NCBI GenBank assembly: GCA_019751875.1
Contig: JAIEMV010000002.1
Span: 124,001-188,000 of the forward strand
Reading direction: 5' to 3'
DNA from: Hyphomicrobium sp.
GTDB taxonomy: Bacteria > Pseudomonadota > Alphaproteobacteria > Rhizobiales > Hyphomicrobiaceae
Length of the DNA stretch: 64,000 nucleotides
This document shows, piece after piece, positions 46,249 through 54,521 of this stretch. Positions within the stretch are counted from its first letter, which is position 1. Every line of letters starts with the position of its first letter. A program made the position numbers and the translations under genes. The notes under the pieces were generated by a model, which did no database searches, was not told the origin of the DNA, and saw nothing but the letters and a program-made list of their open reading frames with translations.

Positions 46249-46467
46249 CTCAATCTGTTCGTCCTGTCACGGAGAGCAAGGCAAAGGGGGATGGGACCAA
46301 GTCTGGTAGATGATACATGGACCCACGAAGGCTTAGAGACCGATAAAGGAATGTTCGAGATCATATATGGAGGTGGGGTCGGTGCGATGCAGGCCTTCGG
46401 GCGTCGATACGACCAGGACCAGATTCTTCGGGTCATGGCGTACATACGGCAGCTGCGTGGAAATTAG
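46249..46467 (+). pseudogene. C-terminal fragment of a class I cytochrome c (alcohol-dehydrogenase type)
   Basis: Reading from 46249 (stop just upstream), the frame encodes RRARQRGMGPSLVDDTWTH then DKGMFEIIYGGGVGAMQAFG (with the methionine ligand) and DQDQILRVMAYIRQLRG before TAG. This is the end of a cytochrome c associated with PQQ alcohol dehydrogenases (MxaG/XoxG/PedF-like). The haem CxxCH and N-terminus are missing, so it is non-functional. It abuts the truncated eboE gene head to head. Confidence 0.7.
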
Positions 46468-46522
46468 TTGCGGCTTATGCTGCGTCTGCAAACAACCGGA
46501 CTGCTTCAATTCTGGAATTTGT

Positions 46523-47059
46523 TCAGGGAGCGCCGTCGATTATCTTGTTCGTAATGACACCGCAGGCAACCTTTTCGCCAGCACCGCCAGCCGGCTGAGT
46601 TGCATAATCGTCAATTCCGCGATGGACAATGAGGGCCGACCCGTCATCGTCGAATATACTGCCCTTGCCTTTGTTCAGGCTGAATTCACGAGCGAAGATT
46701 TCAACGTTGTATTTCGCAGCAACGATGTGGAGGTTGGGCAAGTCACCCGCATGCGGACCACCTTCAGATAGCACACCATGCTTTCGGGCCCGCGGTGCAA
46801 AATGTCCTCCAGCGCTGCTGAAGTCGCCGTCGCATTTTCCGGTTTCGTGAACATGGAAGGCGTAGTTTCCGATTGGCAGCCCATCAATGCTGACGTTCAT
46901 CAAAACACCTGCATCAGGTGTCTGCCTCAGCGCGACGGTCCCGACAATTTTGCCTTCGCGATCCTTTAGAAGTGCACTCGCGGCATCGACACGTTGCGCT
47001 ACTGCGTTTTCGGTGGAAAGAGCGGCAAAAGCAATAGCTAGTACAGATATCCGTTTCAT
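46523..47059 (-). CDS. sodC: Cu/Zn superoxide dismutase
   Basis: 178 aa. Signal peptide (1-21, ending AVA). Copper/zinc ligands in YAFHVHETGKCDGDF and GGHFAPRARKHG, and the later GPHAGDLPNLHI with SALIVHRGIDDY; the cysteine pair is present (GKC, ACGV). It dismutates superoxide in the periplasm. It lies next to the rearranged region and is intact. Confidence 0.93.
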   Translation of the reverse strand: MKRISVLAIAFAALSTENAVAQRVDAASALLKDREGKIVGTVALRQTPDAGVLMNVSIDGLPIGNYAFHVHETGKCDGDFSSAGGHFAPRARKHGVLSEGGPHAGDLPNLHIVAAKYNVEIFAREFSLNKGKGSIFDDDGSALIVHRGIDDYATQPAGGAGEKVACGVITNKIIDGAP

Positions 47060-47148
47060 AGCTATCTCCCGAGATTGCCTCGCATAACGCCCATTACATC
47101 AGGCGGTTCCGCGTGAGTGCAGCGAGTACCTGACATTTCCGGAGAGGC

Positions 47149-47373
47149 CTACTGAGGCGTTTTTATCTGTTCGTCACGGCGTCGAGCGCGAAGCACAATC
47201 GAATCGTAGGTCTTGATCGAAGCCGGCAGCAGAAACAGATTTGCGAGTAGTGAGATGAGAAGCACCGTCACAGCCATTGTCCCATAAAGGCGCACCATCG
47301 GCATGTTACTAAGCAAGGTCGTGGCCAGACCTCCTGCAAGAACGACTGCACCGATGATGACAACCCTGCCCTT
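47149..47373 (-). pseudogene. C-terminal fragment of an MMPL/RND-type transporter
   Basis: On the minus strand, just after an in-frame TGA, the frame encodes KGRVVIIGAVVLAGGLATTL then LSNMPMVRLYGTMAVTVLL and LANLFLLPASIKTYD before TAG at 47149. This matches the last two membrane helices of MMPL/RND-type lipid exporters. The rest of the gene is absent. Its left end is complete and its right end stops abruptly, next to another remnant at 47376. Confidence 0.65.
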
Positions 47374-47375
47374 TC

Positions 47376-47560
47376 AAACTCAACCGCTGATGCGTGAACT
47401 GTTTACACCGCGCGGCGTCGCGCAAGCGAATTATCATGCGGTGGAAATAGAAGGTCTGCAGGTGGTCCCCAAGCGCACCTGCAGAATCCACCCTCGTCGC
47501 GCCCGCCCACGCACTGGTTCGGCTGGAAAGGCGGTGGGAAAGCCGATCATGGCGTCGCCG
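47376..47560 (+). pseudogene. Remnant of an alpha/beta hydrolase 5' end
   Basis: The frame starting near 47390 (ATG) reads MRELFTPRGVAQANYHAVEI then EGLQV, which resembles the first strand of epoxide-hydrolase/dehalogenase-type proteins (often NYHTVDVDGLKVFYRE). The similarity breaks off after about 27 residues, and the following bases fit a shifted frame (SAPAESTLVAPAH). It is probably a decayed remnant. Confidence is low. Confidence 0.35.
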
Positions 47561-47591
47561 CTCGACGGCACACTACATCGTTCGACTAAAG

Positions 47592-48530
47592 TTATTTTAG
47601 ATTTGGCGTGAAGTAGTTTCGCTCGGCAGATTTTGCAATACCGATAAATGCACGAACTGCTGGAGATACCTCACGCCCTCTTGGTAACATGATGCCCTGA
47701 TGAATACAAAGCCAAGGAGCGCGAAGTGGCAGCTCCACAAGGGTGCCGCGTTCAATCTCTTCTCGGCAAAACTCGGGAAGAGACATTCCGATTGCATTCG
47801 AGCCCAGGATGATATCGAGGATGGCACGAAGTCCCGGAGCCTCAATCGTTGGCAGCATATATCGGCCATCGCTGGAGACCTGCCCATGTTTACCGATGGC
47901 GGGAAATTGCTTGACGATACGGGCGGGCAAGCGAGGTGCCACTAGCGCAAATCGCGCGATGTCGCCAAGCGAAACCCGCGACCGGCCTGCCAGCTCGTGG
48001 CTCTCACGAACGAAGAAGCAGGCGGGCCGGTCGGGAAAGTGATGTACGACAACATCCGGATTTTGTTCTGCTTCACTGCACTCCCCTAGGATGATGTCGA
48101 ATTCGTCGCCGGAGACCAGTTCCGCCAGCTTCCACCAGTCGACTTCACGCACGCTGATGGATACCAACGGATGTTTCTGCGCAACGCGCGCAATAGCGGT
48201 CGGCAACCAAGTCTGAGCGACGATTGCTCCGACAGCCAGTCTGATCTGCTTCTTCGTGACACTTCGGATGGATGCGACGCGCGCCTGAAACCGCTCCTCT
48301 GACTGAAGGAGAGCTGAAGCCTCTGCCAGAACGGCTGCTCCTTCGGCAGTAATTGCAGCACCATTCCTGTCGCGGTGAAAGAGGGTAAGCCCGAGATCCC
48401 GTTCGAGCGCCTGAATGATCCGCGTCAATTGTGACTGGCTCATGCCCAGAACTTGCGCCGCCTTGCGGTAAGACTGATAGCGCGCCACTGCAGATGCATA
48501 TTTGAGTTCTCGCAGCACCGCTCCTCCCAT
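47592..48530 (-). CDS. LysR-family transcriptional regulator
   Basis: 312 aa. N-terminal HTH (about 8-65) with LRELKYASAVARYQSYRKAAQVLGMSQSQLTRIIQALERDLGLTLFHR, then the periplasmic-binding-like effector domain (ASIRSVTKKQIRLAVGAIVAQTWLP). The ATG at 48530 was chosen because earlier in-frame ATGs lie inside the palindrome at 48532-48550, but this is uncertain. It is divergent from the alkylsulfatase region, so it likely regulates it. Confidence 0.88.
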   Translation of the reverse strand: MGGAVLRELKYASAVARYQSYRKAAQVLGMSQSQLTRIIQALERDLGLTLFHRDRNGAAITAEGAAVLAEASALLQSEERFQARVASIRSVTKKQIRLAVGAIVAQTWLPTAIARVAQKHPLVSISVREVDWWKLAELVSGDEFDIILGECSEAEQNPDVVVHHFPDRPACFFVRESHELAGRSRVSLGDIARFALVAPRLPARIVKQFPAIGKHGQVSSDGRYMLPTIEAPGLRAILDIILGSNAIGMSLPEFCREEIERGTLVELPLRAPWLCIHQGIMLPRGREVSPAVRAFIGIAKSAERNYFTPNLK

Positions 48531-48531
48531 G

Positions 48532-48550
48532 TGATGCATTTTATGCATCA
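48532..48550. promoter_or_regulatory. Perfect 8-3-8 inverted repeat beside the LysR start
   Basis: TGATGCAT - TTT - ATGCATCA, perfect arms. It sits directly upstream of the chosen LysR start and about 380 bp left of the sulfatase. A LysR autoregulatory site is plausible. Confidence 0.5.
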
Positions 48551-48929
48551 TAAGGATTGGCGACACACATCACAACCTCGAGTTATCGTCCTTAGACTTG
48601 GTGAGCTTACGCGGAAAATAGGTCTCAGTGAGATCTGCTCCTCGCGTGCCAATGCCTATTGGCTGCGATCGCTGTGACCGTCATGCGCGCTCAGAATCTG
48701 AGCCGAAGAACATGCCTTCAGGAAAGATTTTTATGCTGTCGCATCGCCAACTGCCTGCCCTGCTCTTTGCCGTGGCTGCGCTCCTTACAAATCCCAGACC
48801 CGTAATGGCAACCGAGCCCGCCGATGACGAAGCGCTGACGTCGCCTCATCCCGAAGCGAGATAAGTCCCCGGGCATCAGGCTGCGATGCCCATATCAATG
48901 AAAGACATCGTCAGGCTAGGAGTAGCAAT
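48551..48929. other. LysR-sulfatase intergenic region
   Basis: About 380 bp. It holds the short signal-peptide ORF at 48733 and likely the promoter of the sulfatase gene. No other feature was convincing. Confidence 0.3.
48733..48864 (+). CDS. Short signal-peptide ORF (43 aa), possibly a remnant
   Basis: MLSHRQLPALLFAVAALLTN continues through a Pro-rich cleavage region (ATEPADDEALTSPHPEAR) to a stop at 48864. It looks like an intact N-terminal signal peptide with no mature domain. An AGGAAAG element stands before it. It may be a small secreted peptide or the head of a deleted gene. Low confidence. Confidence 0.4.
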   Translation: MLSHRQLPALLFAVAALLTNPRPVMATEPADDEALTSPHPEAR

Positions 48930-51029
48930 ATGACAACACGGCGAGACGTACTGATCGGTATCCCCGCAATGGGAACAGCGTTCGCGGTCGGCGGCTCGAT
49001 GCTCGGCGACGGCGGTGCACAGGCGCAGGAAGCACCTCCTCCGCTCAAGGGACACTTCCATCCAAAGGGCAAAGCGCCTTCCGTCCATACCGTGCGGGTC
49101 TTGAAAGAAGCCGCTGCCAGACTGCCGTTTTCCGATAAGAGCGACCTCGACGAATGGGAGCGCGGCCTGATCGCCCGCAGGCGCGACCTGCGGATCATGG
49201 CCGACGCTGGAAACGTCGCTCTCGACATGGCGCAATTCAAGTTTCTCGATCAGGAGGAGCCGTTCGACAGCGTACACCCCTCGCTGCACCGCATCGGACG
49301 GCTCAACAACAACTACGGCCTCTACCGGGTCGCGCCGGGCGTCTATCAGACCCGGGGCCTTGACCTCGCCAACCTCACCTTCGTGCGCGGCAAGTCCGGC
49401 TGGATCGTCGTCGATCCGGTTACCACGACGGAGTCCGCGCGGGCATCCTGGGAACTTCTGCAGGAGCATGTGGGCGAGGGTCTGCCGGTCTCGGCGGTGA
49501 TCTATTCGCACACGCATATCGACCATTGGGGCGGCGTGCGCGGCGTGCCCCTCAAGCCTGAGGACATCGCCTCAGGCAAAATCCAGATCATTGCGCCCGA
49601 AGGTTTTCTCGACTTCGCCATCTCCGAAAACGTCTTCGCCGGCAACGCGATGAACCGGCGGCTGTTCTACCAATACGGCATCCTCCTGCCGCCCGCGCCG
49701 CACGGCAGCGTTGGCATCGGCCCGGCGGCCGCCGTTCCCGCCGGCGCAACCGCGCTCATCGCGCCCAACCGGCTGATCTCGGCCAAGTTCGAGGAATTGG
49801 AGGTCGACGGCGTGCGTGTCGTCTTCCAGACCGCGCCGAACACCGAAGCGCCGCGCACGATGAATGTCTTTTTCCCTGACCTGAAGACGCTGTTCGTCGC
49901 CGACATGATCTTCGCGACGCTGCACAACCTCTACACTCTACGGGGAGCCCAGGTGCGTGACGCCCTCGCCTGGTCGAAGTCGCTGAACGAGACGCTCCAG
50001 CGCTTCGGTCCCGACACTGAGGTCATGTGCGCGGGCCACAACTGGCCGCGCTTCGGCAAGGAGCGCGTGGCCGAGGTGATCCGGGCGCATCGCGACATCT
50101 ACGCCAACTTGAATAATCAGGTTTTGCACCACGCCAATCAGGGCGTCACGATCAACCAGATCCACAACGTCTACAAGCTCCCGAAGTCGCTCGAGAACAT
50201 GTGGTTCGTCCGCGGCTATCATGGGCATGTCACGCACAACGCCCGCGCCGTCGTTCAGCGCTTCCTCGGCTTCTGGGACTGTAATCCAGTGAACCTTGCA
50301 CCGCTTTCGCCTGAGGATTCGGCACCGCTCTACGTCGAGATGATGGGTGGAGCGGAGCGGATCATCGCGCGTGGGCAAGAGCTCTTCAACGAGGGCAAGT
50401 ATCTGCTGGCGATGGAGATCGTCAACAAGCTGGTGCAGGCCGAGCCGCAGAACGAACAAGGGAAGGAACTGCTCGCCGACATCTTCGAACAGCTCGGCTA
50501 TCAGGCAGAAAACGGCGGGCACCGCAATTCCTACCTCGCGGCGGCCTACGAACTGCGCTCGGGCATTCCGCAGGGCGCGGTAGTGAGTTCAAGCCCCGAC
50601 GTGGTTCGCGCCATGTCGACTGAACTGTTCCTGAATTTCCTGGGCGTCAAGATGGACAGCCGCAAAGCCGAAGGCCTTCGCTTCACCATGAATCTCGTCA
50701 CTCCGGATAATGGCGAGAAGTTCCTGGTCGAGCTGTCGAACGCGACGCTGAACAACATCGCGGGCTACCTTGCTGAGAATCCCGACCTGACGTTGACGCT
50801 AAACCGCTCCGATCTCGAGAAGGTCATGGCCGGCGAGGCCACACTAGAGGCACTGCTCGGAGAGGGCCGGGCGACGGCGGAGGGCGATCTCGCCATCCTC
50901 GGGCAGCTGGCCGCGCTGATGGTCGAGTTCGACCCGCGTTTCGAGATCATGCCGGGCACCAAGGGTCGGACCGAGATGCCCGAAGCGGAACCGTTTGAAG
51001 GCGACATCGGCGCGGCGATCCCGGAGTAA
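48930..51029 (+). CDS. Alkylsulfatase, metallo-beta-lactamase fold (SdsA1-like)
   Basis: 699 aa. A twin-arginine-type signal (TTRRDVLIG..., RR at residues 4-5) is followed by the MBL domain: SHTHIDHWGG (193-202) provides the HxHxDH dinuclear zinc site, with later AGHNWP. The sulfatase dimerisation domain (about 400-530) and a C-terminal SCP2-like domain (about 540-690) follow, the SdsA1 order. It cleaves alkyl sulfates such as SDS to the alcohol and sulfate. The product alcohol could feed the neighbouring (lost) PQQ-type dehydrogenase route. Confidence 0.93.
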   Translation: MTTRRDVLIGIPAMGTAFAVGGSMLGDGGAQAQEAPPPLKGHFHPKGKAPSVHTVRVLKEAAARLPFSDKSDLDEWERGLIARRRDLRIMADAGNVALDMAQFKFLDQEEPFDSVHPSLHRIGRLNNNYGLYRVAPGVYQTRGLDLANLTFVRGKSGWIVVDPVTTTESARASWELLQEHVGEGLPVSAVIYSHTHIDHWGGVRGVPLKPEDIASGKIQIIAPEGFLDFAISENVFAGNAMNRRLFYQYGILLPPAPHGSVGIGPAAAVPAGATALIAPNRLISAKFEELEVDGVRVVFQTAPNTEAPRTMNVFFPDLKTLFVADMIFATLHNLYTLRGAQVRDALAWSKSLNETLQRFGPDTEVMCAGHNWPRFGKERVAEVIRAHRDIYANLNNQVLHHANQGVTINQIHNVYKLPKSLENMWFVRGYHGHVTHNARAVVQRFLGFWDCNPVNLAPLSPEDSAPLYVEMMGGAERIIARGQELFNEGKYLLAMEIVNKLVQAEPQNEQGKELLADIFEQLGYQAENGGHRNSYLAAAYELRSGIPQGAVVSSSPDVVRAMSTELFLNFLGVKMDSRKAEGLRFTMNLVTPDNGEKFLVELSNATLNNIAGYLAENPDLTLTLNRSDLEKVMAGEATLEALLGEGRATAEGDLAILGQLAALMVEFDPRFEIMPGTKGRTEMPEAEPFEGDIGAAIPE

Positions 51030-51246
51030 GGCAGGCGGCAGCGCAGCTTAGTACTCGTCTGCTCGTGGCTATACAAAAGCGGACATCAGTGCGTGCTCAG
51101 AGCAGCGCGCACTGGTCACGTCGGCATTTTGAAGGCGTTCTCTGGTAGACGTCTGGGAAATAGCTAGACCGAAAGGCCCCGCAATACAGGCCTTTTGCGC
51201 CTCGCTCACGGTCAACCGGCAAATACCTGCAGAGACGACGACTGGT

Positions 51247-51321
51247 TGGCTGGGGCGGGAGGGTTCGAACCTCCGCATGGCGGAATCAAAATCCGCTGCC
51301 TTACCACTTGGCTACGCCCCA
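51247..51321 (-). tRNA. tRNA-Gln (anticodon TTG)
   Basis: Cloverleaf seen directly: acceptor TGGGGCG/CGCCCCA, D-stem GCC/GGC, anticodon stem GCGGA/TCCGC with loop TTTTGAT (TTG), T stem GGAGG/CCTCC with TTCGAAC. CCA is encoded (51247-51249 on the opposite strand). Confidence 0.95.
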
Positions 51322-51574
51322 AACCCGGCGGTGCGAACACCGCGCGGCGCGCACCATACTGGCGGAGCGGTCGGCCAGCAACGCCCCCGTTCGGCCCGGC
51401 ACATCATGCCGCTGGAAAACGCACCCTTCGTAAAGCTTGCGGCCAAGGAGCCGGATGGCTATAAAGCGCTCCCGCCCGCATTTTGGCCCCCACCGAGGCC
51501 ATCGCGGTCACGCTCGCTCGCCCCGTCCTGCCGCTCCAGTCTGTGGAGCGACGTTCGATGGAGGCGGCACCGGT

Positions 51575-51651
51575 CGGAGCGTAGCGCAGCCTGGTAGCGC
51601 ACTTGCTTCGGGAGCAAGGGGTCGGAGGTTCGAATCCTCTCGCTCCGACCA
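51575..51651 (+). tRNA. tRNA-Pro (anticodon CGG)
   Basis: Acceptor CGGAGCG/CGCTCCG, D-stem GCGC/GCGC, anticodon stem CTTGC/GCAAG around loop TTCGGGA (CGG), T stem GGAGG/CCTCT with TTCGAAT, and an encoded ACCA end. It lies 114 bp before the MBL gene. Confidence 0.95.
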
Positions 51652-51764
51652 TTCCTCGTTTCCGCCCATTAGTCTCATGGCCCAGCCCCTGCGCTGTTGC
51701 AAGCCGTTGGGCGAGATGGCCCAATCGTGCCACTCTGCGACCCGCGCCGCGAGCGAGGCCTGCC

Positions 51765-52673
51765 TTGACTGAGATTGCCTTCAAAACGTCGATGTCGTTC
51801 CGCTACGGCCACCCCGAGCCCATGGCACCCGGTGTCGTGCGCGTTGTAGCCCCTAATCCCAGCCCGTTCACATTTCGCGGCACCAATACCTATATCGTCG
51901 GCACGACGGGGCTCGCGGTCATTGATCCCGGCCCCCAGGACGAAACCCACCGCGCCGCCATCCTTGCCGCCGCCGCTGGACGCCCGATCACCCACATCGT
52001 CATCACCCACGCCCACCGCGACCATAGCGACGGTGCGCCCGCTCTGGCGGCTGCCACCGGAGCCCCGATCCTCGCCTTCGGCCGCGGCGAAGAGCGGACA
52101 CGGACCGAGGCCGCTCACATGCCGTCCGGCAAGGAATTCGTCGATCATTCGTTTACGCCTGACCTGCGTGTGGCTCACGGCGACGAGATCAAAGGCGCCG
52201 ACTGGGCGCTCGAAGTCCTCCACTCACCTGGCCACGCTCCGGACCATCTCTGCCTGGGCCTTAAAGGCCAACGCTTGGTCTTTTCCGGCGATCATGTGAT
52301 GGCGTGGAATACAACGGTCATCGCGCCACCCGAAGGGCGCATGTCGGATTATATAGGCTCATTGGAATTGCTCTTGAAGCGGCGCGATCGCCTTTATCTC
52401 CCAGGACACGGCGGTCGGTTGGAAAAGCCCTTGCGCACTGTAAAAGCCTATCTCGTCCATCGGCAGTGGCGCGAGCAGGCGATCCTCGCTGCAATCCGCG
52501 ACGGTGCAGCCAGCATTCCTGAGGTGGTGGCGATCGTCTACAGCACAATTGACAAACGCCTCGTCAAGGCGGCGGCGCTTTCCGTTCTTGCGCACGTCGA
52601 GTACCTCGCGGACCGTCGTCTGGTGACTTGCGACGGGCCCCTTTCTCTCGATCAGCGCTTTGCCCCGGTTTGA
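51765..52673 (+). CDS. MBL-fold metallo-hydrolase (RNase Z/glyoxalase II-like)
   Basis: About 302 aa from a TTG, or 293 from the ATG at 51792. I favour TTG 51765 because the resulting MTEIAF N-terminus matches relatives that begin MxxIPF. The MBL motif is [12 protein letters not shown] (about 87-98), with later HSPGHAPDH (His ligand) and SGDHVM; the C-terminal domain is a winged-helix region. It is a soluble hydrolase, commonly called beta-lactamase-like. Its 3' end overlaps the DUF1499 gene on the other strand by 110 bp. Confidence 0.87.
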   Translation: MTEIAFKTSMSFRYGHPEPMAPGVVRVVAPNPSPFTFRGTNTYIVGTTGLAVIDPGPQDETHRAAILAAAAGRPITHIVITHAHRDHSDGAPALAAATGAPILAFGRGEERTRTEAAHMPSGKEFVDHSFTPDLRVAHGDEIKGADWALEVLHSPGHAPDHLCLGLKGQRLVFSGDHVMAWNTTVIAPPEGRMSDYIGSLELLLKRRDRLYLPGHGGRLEKPLRTVKAYLVHRQWREQAILAAIRDGAASIPEVVAIVYSTIDKRLVKAAALSVLAHVEYLADRRLVTCDGPLSLDQRFAPV

Positions 52674-53496
52674 GTGGTCGTTTGTTTGCACTCGGCATCT
52701 CACCGGGCGCGGGCACCGTCGCTTCCAGGCGCGCCACGATTTCTCGCATGATGCTCCGCAGCCGCTGCGCATTGGCGCCAAAGTCAGACCGACCATAGCG
52801 GGACGCTGACCTCAGATCGATACGCGCGCGCGGATTGGACACGTCGCCAACCGGTGTCACGCGGACGGCAATGTCATCGTAGAAGCCGAGAATAAGCGTA
52901 CGGTCGACCGCCTCCGCACGACCGATCAGATCTTCATCCGAGGGCTCTTGCTCTGCAACGATCGACATTTGAAGCCGCTTCAAGGCATCGATCACCAGAT
53001 CAAAAAGCTCAGGAGCGGGGCGATTGACGACAAGCGGGACCAGATCGGGATAGGCCACCGCCTGGCGGGCGGCGAAAGCTTCACCCGGATAAGCCGCCGG
53101 ATTGGCCATCCCGCTGCGCAACGGCGCCAGCGCTCGAAAAGCGGGCGGATCACGTACGTCCGTGGTCAGATCATTGATCGTAGGATAGGACCGCGCCGCC
53201 AGCACGATGGTGACCGGTAAGGCAAGAATGCCGAGCCCGAGCGACATACCCAAAACGACGCGCGCCGCGCCGCTGCGGCCCGTCCGCCACACGCCGATCG
53301 CGGCAATCACCCCAAGCAGGACGGCGACCACCGCCAACAGGATGCCAGCACCCACCAGATTGAGCGCAACGGCCGTCGGCAAGCCGAAAAATCGGTGCAG
53401 GAGAAGTGTGGCGGCGATGAGCACGAGGGCGAAGACGGCAAACCTGGAACACCAGAGACTGGCGACCTGAGGTGGTTCGGCCTGTGCATCGCTCAT
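52564..53496 (-). CDS. DUF1499 membrane protein
   Basis: 310 aa. Three hydrophobic helices (about 15-35, 42-65, 78-98) are followed by a DUF1499 domain (about 100-265, FDLVIDALKRLQMSIVAEQEP, DDIAVRVTPVGDVSNPRARIDLRSASRYGRSDFGANAQRLR). The last 45 residues are Pro/Lys/Arg-rich and unlikely to be folded. Function unknown. It converges on the MBL gene and overlaps it; the overlap falls in this low-complexity tail, so a shorter protein could also be possible. Confidence 0.85.
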   Translation of the reverse strand: MSDAQAEPPQVASLWCSRFAVFALVLIAATLLLHRFFGLPTAVALNLVGAGILLAVVAVLLGVIAAIGVWRTGRSGAARVVLGMSLGLGILALPVTIVLAARSYPTINDLTTDVRDPPAFRALAPLRSGMANPAAYPGEAFAARQAVAYPDLVPLVVNRPAPELFDLVIDALKRLQMSIVAEQEPSDEDLIGRAEAVDRTLILGFYDDIAVRVTPVGDVSNPRARIDLRSASRYGRSDFGANAQRLRSIMREIVARLEATVPAPGEMPSANKRPLKPGQSADREKGARRKSPDDGPRGTRRAQERKAPPP

Positions 53497-53607
53497 CGAT
53501 CGACTCTTCCGTGCCTGAAGCGATGTCTTATACGGCAGAATCGGACCAAAAAGAGAGGCGGCAGTTCAACAGCCCATGCGGTGCACGTTTTCTGCGGAGG
53601 CCAACCC

Positions 53608-54459
53608 ATGCGCCGAAACTTTTCAGCTGTCGTGTCAGCCGTGATGCTGGCCACGTGCGCTCAACCTTGCGCCGCCCAGAATGCGAACACCACCAGGCCG
53701 CCACCACAGGAGCCAATGGCGGCATCAGACGATAACCTCGTCCTGCTCTCCGTCGACGTCCGCACGATGCCGGACCAAGTTGCCAAATCCCCCGATCCAC
53801 CGGCGCCCCAATGGCGCACGACCTTTGGCTCTGAACGCCGCTCCGAACCTGTCAAAGCAAAGCCTTCGACATCAGTCGATGCAGACATTGTCCTTTTGCA
53901 GGGGGTGACAGATGTGCCGAACCTGCGCCGCTGGTTTCCCGCCGGACAATGGCGCCTCGTCGTGTCGCGCCAAATTCAAGCGGCCCGTGTAGATCTGAAT
54001 GTACCTGCATCGGACCTAGACCGCGCCCCTGTTCCGACAACCGCAGTAGCCGTGCGGCTGCGTCGCGGCTTGCGCGTGACGGGACAGGATCACTTGCTCG
54101 AGTTGGCCGACGCAACAGGCCGCGGACCAGCGGCGGTGACGGCCGCCGGAACAGCCGTCCGAGTTCTCATAGAAGGGCGCCAGACCTGGGCTCTTTCCGT
54201 ACTCCTGCCCGAAGACTGCGGCGACGACTGCCCAGGGCGGATTGCCCTTGATCGTTGGCACCAGGACCGCGAGCCCGAAGAAATCCGTCGCGTGACTGGC
54301 GGACGGTTCGCACCCGCATCGGCCAAATCCAAATCCGTTGGCTGCGGCTCCTATGGACTACGGCTCGATCCCGCTCCGCCCCCGCCCAGGCAACCTTATG
54401 TTGCAGCAACATTAACGCCGCTGCTCGGTTGCGCAGCACTCGTATCGGTCGCAAAATAG
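53608..54459 (+). CDS. Exported hypothetical protein
   Basis: 283 aa, not recognised. Signal peptide (about 1-24, CAQPCAAQ). The mature part has a Pro-rich linker, then a possible beta-rich domain (ADIVLLQGVTDVPNLRRWFP, then QAARVDLNVPASDL). A GCGGAGG ribosome site fits the ATG at 53608. A Cys pair near the end (CGDDCPG) might form a disulfide. No operon partner of known function. Confidence 0.6.
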   Translation: MRRNFSAVVSAVMLATCAQPCAAQNANTTRPPPQEPMAASDDNLVLLSVDVRTMPDQVAKSPDPPAPQWRTTFGSERRSEPVKAKPSTSVDADIVLLQGVTDVPNLRRWFPAGQWRLVVSRQIQAARVDLNVPASDLDRAPVPTTAVAVRLRRGLRVTGQDHLLELADATGRGPAAVTAAGTAVRVLIEGRQTWALSVLLPEDCGDDCPGRIALDRWHQDREPEEIRRVTGGRFAPASAKSKSVGCGSYGLRLDPAPPPPRQPYVAATLTPLLGCAALVSVAK

Positions 54460-54521
54460 AATTTGATTGTAACTCATTGCGCTGGTTTGCTCCGGCGACC
54501 CCACAATTCAAACTCACTTCC

